Shown here: positions 8,042-12,036 of the stretch, in pieces | Numbering within the stretch: the stretch's first letter is position 1 | How the letters are laid out: every line of letters begins with the position of its first letter | Assembly (NCBI GenBank): GCA_017963165.1 | Contig: JAGCTZ010000004.1 | Span: forward strand, 1-12,036 | Length of the DNA stretch: 12,036 nt | Direction of reading: 5' to 3' | DNA from: Treponema sp. | GTDB lineage: Bacteria > Spirochaetota > Spirochaetia > Treponematales > Treponemataceae | Position numbers and translations under genes: made by a program | The notes under the pieces: generated by a model | What the model saw: the letters and a program-made list of their open reading frames with translations, nothing else | What the model was told of the DNA's origin: nothing | Database searches by the model: none

Positions 8042-9997
8042 ATGAAAAGAAAGATTGCCGTCCTTGCAAATGGCTGGAATTATTTAAGTATTTCTGATGC
8101 TCTAAAAGGAATCCGTTCTGTTACGGATAAGCTTAATATTGATGTTTTTCTTTTTTTAAGCTTTGCTGCCTTTGCTCAATCAGAAAGCCGTAATAACGGC
8201 GAGGATGCAATCTTTAGTCTTACAGATTATACAGATTTTGATGGTGTGATTATTTTTTCGGGAATGCTTAATTCTCTTAATACACCTGAAAAAATTGCCC
8301 GTCAGCTTGTAGAAAAAAAGATTCCCGCAGTAAGTGTTGGACTCCCTTTGGAAGGTCTTGATTTTGTAGGTATAGACAATTTTAAGGGAATGTACGAGAT
8401 GGTTGACCATCTTGTAAAAGAACATAATATAAAAAATCCAGTTTTTCTTGCCGGTGCAAAGGAACATCCAGATTCTAATGAACGTCTTGATGCTACCCGC
8501 CAGGCTCTTATGCAGAATGGAATAGAGCTTAAGGATGAAAATGTAAGGTACACAAACTGGGAGTATCTTGTAGCCATGGATTATGCCATGGAATATGCAC
8601 AAAAGAAAAAGCGTCCAGATGCTTTTATCTGTGCAAATGATCATAATGCAATTGCTGTCTGTATAGGCCTTCAAAAGCTTGGTTTTTCTGTGCCGGATGA
8701 TTTTATAGTTACCGGTTTTGATAAAATTTCGCATGCCGAAACATTTTATCCTTCTATTACAACTGTTTATCAGGATTATGAAAAAATAGGTTATATTGCC
8801 GCCTGGCAGCTTATGGAAAAAATAGAAGGAATTTCTCATGCAAGTCAGGTAATTGTTTCTTCTTCTTTTGTAAAGAACGAAAGCTGTGGTTGTAAGGCTC
8901 CCGAAGCAGCGGAATCTGCCAGACACGAATTCTGTATAAATGCTTATAAGCATGAAATGGAAAGCATTATAACTCAAAGTCGTTCTGCCGAAATGACATC
9001 GGCCATATTTAACTGTTCAAATTACGAAGGTTTTAAAAATAATCTTCTGAATTTTTATAAGGAAAGAAATAATTTTGCGGGGCATGATTTTTACTATGTT
9101 ATTGATGATAATGCACGTAAAAATTTTGTGAGCAGTTCCTTCCATATAAAAAAAGAATACTCAGATAAAATGTGCTGTCTTGTTGCTGTAACAAAAGGCG
9201 AAGCAGAATATGTCGGCAGTTTTGAACGTAAGGATCTTTTTCCAGGTTATAAAAAAGCTGATAAGCCTGTGGTCTATTGCTTTACTTCCCTGCATTATGA
9301 TGACAATCTTTTTGGTTATATAGTTCTTAGCGATGCAATTTCCTTTATTCAGGATACTTCGCTTAATCATTATATGATTCAGATGAATTATAATATTGAG
9401 CAGTATCGTCGCAACAGTCGCTTTGAAGAAATGAATAAGGCTCTACGTAATATTTCAAATACAGATCAACTTACCGGCCTGAACAATCGTTTTGGAATGG
9501 AACAGAATGCTGTGCCTATCCTTAAAAAAGCTAACGAAAACCACAAGCGTTGTGCAGTTATGTTTGCCGATATAAACCGAATGAAATATATTAATGATAA
9601 TTTTGGACATTTGCACGGCGATCTTGCTTTACGAACGGTTGCTTCTGCGCTTCTTAATGAAATGCCTGAACACTGGGTAGGAATCCGTTATGGTGGTGAC
9701 GAATTTATAGCAGTAGGTGAGTGCAAGAATGAAGCATTTGTTGAAAAATATATAGAAAGGTTAAACAAAAATCTTAAAACACAGGTTGATGCAATGCAGC
9801 TTGCGTATCCTCTTACAATAAGCTGCGGTTTTATTATTACAGATCCGGAATCTTCTCTTTCGCTTGAAGATTATATTCAGCAGGCAGACAGTGTAATGTA
9901 TGTTCATAAGCAGCAGACCTACGAAGATGAAAAAGAAAAATTACAAAAAGTTTCCACAGATATAAAGTCTCTTGATGAATTACCACATGTAAAATAG
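8042..9997 (+). CDS. LacI-like sensor domain fused to GGDEF diguanylate cyclase
   Basis: The 651-residue protein has no signal peptide or membrane helix, so it should be cytosolic. Residues 1-280 form a periplasmic-binding-protein-like domain as in LacI regulators (VTGFDKISHAE from 223, then SITTVYQD), but the DNA-binding helix-turn-helix is absent. A cysteine motif SCGC at 281-284 follows, then a middle region (about 290-460) that may be GAF-like, and a GGDEF domain from about 470 (TDQLTGLNNR at 474-483). Catalytic features are intact: metal Asp510, IND at 517-519, GHLHGD at 522-527 and GGDEF at 551-555. It should make c-di-GMP from two GTP. The inhibitory I-site RxxD is replaced by PEHW, so product inhibition is probably lost. 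By analogy with LacI proteins the ligand may be a sugar. It sits 15 bp after the LRR lipoprotein, suggesting co-transcription. Confidence 0.92.
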   Translation: MKRKIAVLANGWNYLSISDALKGIRSVTDKLNIDVFLFLSFAAFAQSESRNNGEDAIFSLTDYTDFDGVIIFSGMLNSLNTPEKIARQLVEKKIPAVSVGLPLEGLDFVGIDNFKGMYEMVDHLVKEHNIKNPVFLAGAKEHPDSNERLDATRQALMQNGIELKDENVRYTNWEYLVAMDYAMEYAQKKKRPDAFICANDHNAIAVCIGLQKLGFSVPDDFIVTGFDKISHAETFYPSITTVYQDYEKIGYIAAWQLMEKIEGISHASQVIVSSSFVKNESCGCKAPEAAESARHEFCINAYKHEMESIITQSRSAEMTSAIFNCSNYEGFKNNLLNFYKERNNFAGHDFYYVIDDNARKNFVSSSFHIKKEYSDKMCCLVAVTKGEAEYVGSFERKDLFPGYKKADKPVVYCFTSLHYDDNLFGYIVLSDAISFIQDTSLNHYMIQMNYNIEQYRRNSRFEEMNKALRNISNTDQLTGLNNRFGMEQNAVPILKKANENHKRCAVMFADINRMKYINDNFGHLHGDLALRTVASALLNEMPEHWVGIRYGGDEFIAVGECKNEAFVEKYIERLNKNLKTQVDAMQLAYPLTISCGFIITDPESSLSLEDYIQQADSVMYVHKQQTYEDEKEKLQKVSTDIKSLDELPHVK

Positions 9998-10024
9998 AAA
10001 TGAAAGATACAAGGAGTTTGTGAT

Positions 10025-11446
10025 ATGAGCATAAAAGCATTTTCTTTGGGTGCAGCAGAGGAAGTTACAGGTTCAAAACACGTTTTTGATATAAATGGCC
10101 GCTTTTATATGGTAGACTGTGGCTCTTTTCAGGGTAAACGAAAAGAATCTGATGAAAAAAACCGCAATTTTGATATTGACCACGAGCGGCTTGAAAGTGT
10201 AATTCTTACTCATGGTCATCTTGATCACTGTGGTCTTTTGCCGCTGCTAACAAGAAAAGGTTATACAGGAAATATTTATGCAACTCCAGCAACACGCGAT
10301 ATTGCAAACCTTGTAATGATGGATAGTGCCCGCATTCAGGCTCACGATGCAGAATTTCTTGCAAAACAGGCACGTAAAAAGGGTGAAAAGTTTAGCTGGA
10401 AACCTCTTTACGACGAAAACGACTGTGTAGCTGCTGCAAATCAGATTGTTTCGCTTTCTTATAACCGCAAAATGTATATTTCACCGGATGTTCAGCTGGA
10501 ATTTTATGATGCTGGACATATTTTAGGTTCTGCTTTTGCATATATGACAGTAAATCCGAATCCGCGGGAGCCGGAAAAAGAGACCCGTATCCTTTGTACT
10601 GGTGATATTGGCCGTAAGTGTAAGCCTATTATCCGTAATCCGGCAACAGATATGCCTGCTCCTGACTATATTTATCTTGAATCTACCTACGGAAACAAGC
10701 TGCATGACAACCACGACCTTGCAATGAAGGAGCTTATACGTATTGTCCGCGATGCCTGCTCTAAAAAGGGTAAAATCATCATTCCGTCATTTGCTATTGA
10801 ACGCGCACAGGAGCTTGTTTTCTATTTACATCTTCTTACAGACCAGAAAAAGATTCCTGTTGTACCTATTTATGTTGACTCTCCAATGGCAAGCAATGCA
10901 ACTTCTGTTTTCCGCGTACATCCTGAATGTTACGATGAAAGTGTAAACGAAGCCTTCTTAAAGCATCATAAAAATCCGTTTGGATTTAATTCTCTTACTT
11001 TTACTACGAGTGTGGAGGATTCCAAAGCGCTCAATGAAAAAGAAGGTCCGATGATTATTATTTCTGCCGACGGCATGTGCGAAGCTGGACGTGTTCTTTA
11101 TCACCTTGCAAACGGCATTACAAATCCTAAAAATACAATTATGATTGTAGGCTACATGGCAGAAGATACTCTTGGTCGCCGCATTTTTGATGGTCAAAAG
11201 GAAGTAAAGATTCTTGGTGACCTTTACAAAGTAGAAGCCAAGGTTGAACGCTGCAACGGCTTTAGCGCCCACGCCGACTATTCCGAAATGATTGAATGGC
11301 TTAAGGAAATAGATACAAGCCGTCTTAAGAAAATCTTCCTTATCCACGGTGAACCAGACCAGCAGGAAGGCTTTAAGCAGCATCTTGCAGAAGCGGGCTT
11401 CCCTAATGTAGAGATTGTTGTGCCGGAAAAGGTGTATGAGTTGTAA
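10025..11446 (+). CDS. Beta-CASP metallo-beta-lactamase-fold RNase-like protein
   Basis: This 473-residue protein has the full beta-CASP architecture of CPSF-73-like nucleases. The metallo-beta-lactamase motif HGHLDH is at 63-68, His165 lies in DAGHILGSA and Asp194 in TGDIG. Beta-CASP motif A includes Glu219 (LESTYGN), motif B His360 (GRVLYHL) and motif C His416 (GFSAHAD), and the RMMBL end carries His441 (LIHGEPDQ). Family members bind two zinc ions and cut RNA by endo- and sometimes exonucleolytic action; a bacterial example is TTHA0252 of Thermus, of similar length. It lacks the extra C-terminal domain of RNase J. It should act in the cytosol in RNA processing or decay. AAGGAG at 10011-10016 precedes the ATG by 8 bases. 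It lies 27 bp after the cyclase gene, with no terminator between them; a link to c-di-GMP is not supported by sequence. Confidence 0.92.
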   Translation: MSIKAFSLGAAEEVTGSKHVFDINGRFYMVDCGSFQGKRKESDEKNRNFDIDHERLESVILTHGHLDHCGLLPLLTRKGYTGNIYATPATRDIANLVMMDSARIQAHDAEFLAKQARKKGEKFSWKPLYDENDCVAAANQIVSLSYNRKMYISPDVQLEFYDAGHILGSAFAYMTVNPNPREPEKETRILCTGDIGRKCKPIIRNPATDMPAPDYIYLESTYGNKLHDNHDLAMKELIRIVRDACSKKGKIIIPSFAIERAQELVFYLHLLTDQKKIPVVPIYVDSPMASNATSVFRVHPECYDESVNEAFLKHHKNPFGFNSLTFTTSVEDSKALNEKEGPMIIISADGMCEAGRVLYHLANGITNPKNTIMIVGYMAEDTLGRRIFDGQKEVKILGDLYKVEAKVERCNGFSAHADYSEMIEWLKEIDTSRLKKIFLIHGEPDQQEGFKQHLAEAGFPNVEIVVPEKVYEL

Positions 11447-11447
11447 G

Positions 11448-11496
11448 TTAGCTGATAGCTATTAGCTGTTAGCTGTTAGCTGTTAGCGGTTAGCGG
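11448..11496 (+). repeat. Seven tandem heptads TTAGCNR
   Basis: Seven exact 7-bp units start two bases after the RNase stop codon: TTAGCTG, ATAGCTA, three further TTAGCTG, then two TTAGCGG. The core TAGC is present in every unit. Many adjacent units contain AGCT palindromes and can pair locally (for example around 11450-11467). A second array in opposite orientation lies at 11683-11717. The array could change length by slippage. No terminator of the usual kind follows the RNase gene, so this array may also partly serve that purpose. Confidence 0.9.
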
Positions 11497-11535
11497 TTTT
11501 TGTGTTGAAAATATGGATTTTTTATGCAAATTTAC

Positions 11536-11564
11536 TTGACATTTTACAAAAATGTAACTATTAT
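11536..11564 (+). promoter_or_regulatory. Near-consensus sigma70 promoter, gap promoter 1
   Basis: A perfect TTGACA at 11536-11541 and TATTAT at 11559-11564 are separated by exactly 17 bp. Predicted transcription starts near 11571 and would run straight into the GC-rich structured core and on toward pflB. It may drive a small RNA, a long pflB leader (about 275 nt), or both. Confidence 0.7.
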
Positions 11565-11600
11565 AAAATTGTAATAAGTACAAAAACTTGTGCTGCAGAG

Positions 11601-11682
11601 TCTTAGGGGTGCAACCCCTAGGAGAAGGGGGTGTGGTGAAGACCGTCACGGGCTGAACCCAGGGGGAAGGCTTTCCCCCTTC
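11601..11682 (+). ncRNA. GC-rich hairpin-forming core, candidate structured RNA
   Basis: By hand count 54 of 85 bases in 11601-11685 are G or C, against AT-rich surroundings. A 10-bp stem with a 3-base loop spans 11601-11623 (TCTTAGGGGT with ACCCCTAGGA, one G-T wobble). GAAGGGGG at 11624-11631 can pair with CCCCCTTC at 11675-11682, enclosing small hairpins GTGA/TCAC (11636-11649) and GGG/CCC (11650-11660). Alternatively AGGGGGAA at 11661-11668 pairs with TTCCCCCT at 11673-11680, which uses the same C-run. The core sits about 30 bp after a strong promoter start. It matches no RNA family I recognise; it could also be the body of a small repeat element. A 37-codon GTG frame (11590-11703) crosses it without a ribosome site. 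Confidence 0.35.
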
Positions 11683-11717
11683 CGGCTAATAGCTAATAGC
11701 TAAAAGCTAATCGCTAA
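11683..11717 (-). repeat. Five inverted tandem heptads
   Basis: Read on the - strand the units are TTAGCGA, TTAGCTT, TTAGCTA, TTAGCTA and TTAGCCG, the inverted counterpart of the array at 11448-11496. The flanks extend the symmetry: GTTGT at 11440-11444 mirrors ACAAC at 11718-11722. No target-site duplication is visible outside. Together the arrays bound a 270-bp unit. Confidence 0.88.
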
Positions 11718-11722
11718 ACAAC

Positions 11723-11751
11723 TTGAAGAAACACAATTTTTGTACTATTAT
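11723..11751 (+). promoter_or_regulatory. Sigma70-like promoter of pflB
   Basis: TTGAAG at 11723-11728 and TATTAT at 11746-11751 are 17 bp apart. Predicted start is near 11758, exactly at the foot of the first leader hairpin. The -35 begins right after the inverted heptad array, so array length changes could alter the upstream context. Confidence 0.65.
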
Positions 11752-11758
11752 ATAAATT

Positions 11759-11830
11759 CCGATGCGGAAAGTTTTTCCATGCTACATCGGGCTAATTAAT
11801 TATCCGGCGGGGACTCACACGAACCGTTGG
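11759..11830 (+). promoter_or_regulatory. pflB leader with two stem-loops
   Basis: Hairpin 1 (11759-11790) pairs CCGAT with ATCGG, GC with GC and GGAAA with TTTCC around a GTT loop, with two small 3' bulges; it would be at the very 5' end of the mRNA. Hairpin 2 pairs CCGGCGG (11804-11810) with CCGTTGG (11824-11830) using two G-U wobbles, with a 13-base loop. It ends four bases before the GAGGTG ribosome site (11835-11840). It may stabilise the transcript or control pflB translation. It lacks the conserved cores I know for the ZTP (pfl) riboswitch. Confidence 0.4.
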
Positions 11831-11845
11831 AAAAGAGGTGCTTTT

Positions 11846-12036
11846 ATGGCTTTAAGACCAGAATGGGAAGGATTTAATCCTGACGGTTTATGGACTAGCG
11901 AAATAAACGTTCGCGACTTTATTCAGGCTAACTATACAGAGTATGATGGAGATCAGTCTTTCCTGGCTGGTCCTACTGCAGCTACTAACAAGCTTTTTGA
12001 TGAGCTCCAGAAATTGCAGAAGGCTGAACATGAAAA
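11846..12036 (+). CDS. pflB: Pyruvate formate-lyase, N-terminal part (cut by edge)
   Basis: The first 63 residues ([14 protein letters not shown]...) match the N-terminus of formate acetyltransferase, with the family pattern [28 protein letters not shown]. The enzyme converts pyruvate and CoA to acetyl-CoA and formate in the cytosol under anaerobic conditions, using a glycyl radical. The catalytic cysteines and the radical glycine lie beyond the window, so an activating enzyme and intactness cannot be judged. GAGGTG at 11835-11840 precedes the ATG by five bases. It has its own promoter and a structured leader, and is likely a separate unit from the RNase gene upstream. Confidence 0.93.
   Translation, partial: MALRPEWEGFNPDGLWTSEINVRDFIQANYTEYDGDQSFLAGPTAATNKLFDELQKLQKAEHE

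Noticed and set aside
8180..8977. 265-codon open frame on the - strand
   Set aside because: It lies wholly within the sensor-cyclase gene, encodes a Cys/His/Lys-rich low-sense peptide with no recognisable domain, and reflects codon bias of the + strand gene.
9972..10000. Weak promoter (TTGATG-17-TAGAAA) before the RNase gene
   Set aside because: The -10 is poor and the site overlaps the cyclase coding end; it is not strong enough to call.
10958..11383. 141-codon open frame on the - strand
   Set aside because: It is antisense to the conserved C-terminal part of the beta-CASP protein and has no recognisable motif.
10025..11446. Antibiotic-hydrolysing metallo-beta-lactamase
   Set aside because: The beta-CASP and RMMBL motifs place it with RNA nucleases rather than with secreted beta-lactamases; there is no signal peptide.
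11590..11703. 37-codon GTG-initiated small ORF across the GC-rich core
   Set aside because: There is no ribosome binding site, the peptide follows from the hairpin repeats, and it ends inside the heptad array.
11448..11717. CRISPR array
   Set aside because: The units are contiguous 7-bp repeats without spacers and appear in opposite orientations; no cas genes are present.
11759..11845. ZTP (pfl motif) riboswitch upstream of pflB
   Set aside because: The conserved core and pseudoknot sequences I know for that class are not found in this leader.

Overview
The window comes from an AT-rich genome and is most likely from a host-associated spirochaete of the Treponema type. The reasons are a lipoprotein pair with relaxed lipoboxes, a BspA/TpLRR-like leucine-rich-repeat lipoprotein, a LacI-like sensor fused to GGDEF, and a fermentative pyruvate formate-lyase. 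No phylogenetic marker gene is present, so this is an inference from gene content and style.

Layout. Positions 1-277 hold no secure gene. They contain a short hairpin, a likely -10 box for the first operon and a doubtful 42-codon reverse ORF running off the left edge. Positions 278-3975 are two overlapping half-transporter genes (TAATG overlap) encoding a heterodimeric ABC exporter with one degenerate and one canonical ATP site. A strong intrinsic terminator at 4015-4046 ends this unit. A sigma70-like promoter at 4056-4084, whose -10 lies inside a 21-bp AT-rich palindrome, then starts a second unit. That unit contains a lipoprotein of unknown function (4129-5694), a second lipoprotein with BspA-like leucine-rich repeats (5711-8026), a cytosolic LacI-like sensor/diguanylate cyclase (8042-9997) and a beta-CASP metallo-beta-lactamase-fold ribonuclease-like protein (10025-11446). 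All four lie on the + strand with gaps of 15-27 bp, so they could be co-transcribed. At the right edge is the 5' end of pflB (from 11846).

The 399-bp gap 11447-11845 is the most structured non-coding part. Seven tandem heptads TTAGCNR at 11448-11496 face five heptads in inverted orientation at 11683-11717. Between them lie a near-consensus promoter and an 85-bp, about 64% GC core with several hairpins, including two mutually exclusive pairings of the same C-run. A second near-consensus promoter follows, then a pflB leader that starts with a stem-loop and holds a second one just before the ribosome binding site.

Functional picture (inference): the lipoproteins would sit on the cell surface or in the periplasm. 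The cytosolic cyclase would sense a small ligand, by homology a sugar-like molecule, and make c-di-GMP, possibly linking nutrient status to surface attachment. The exporter and pflB appear to be separate transcription units.
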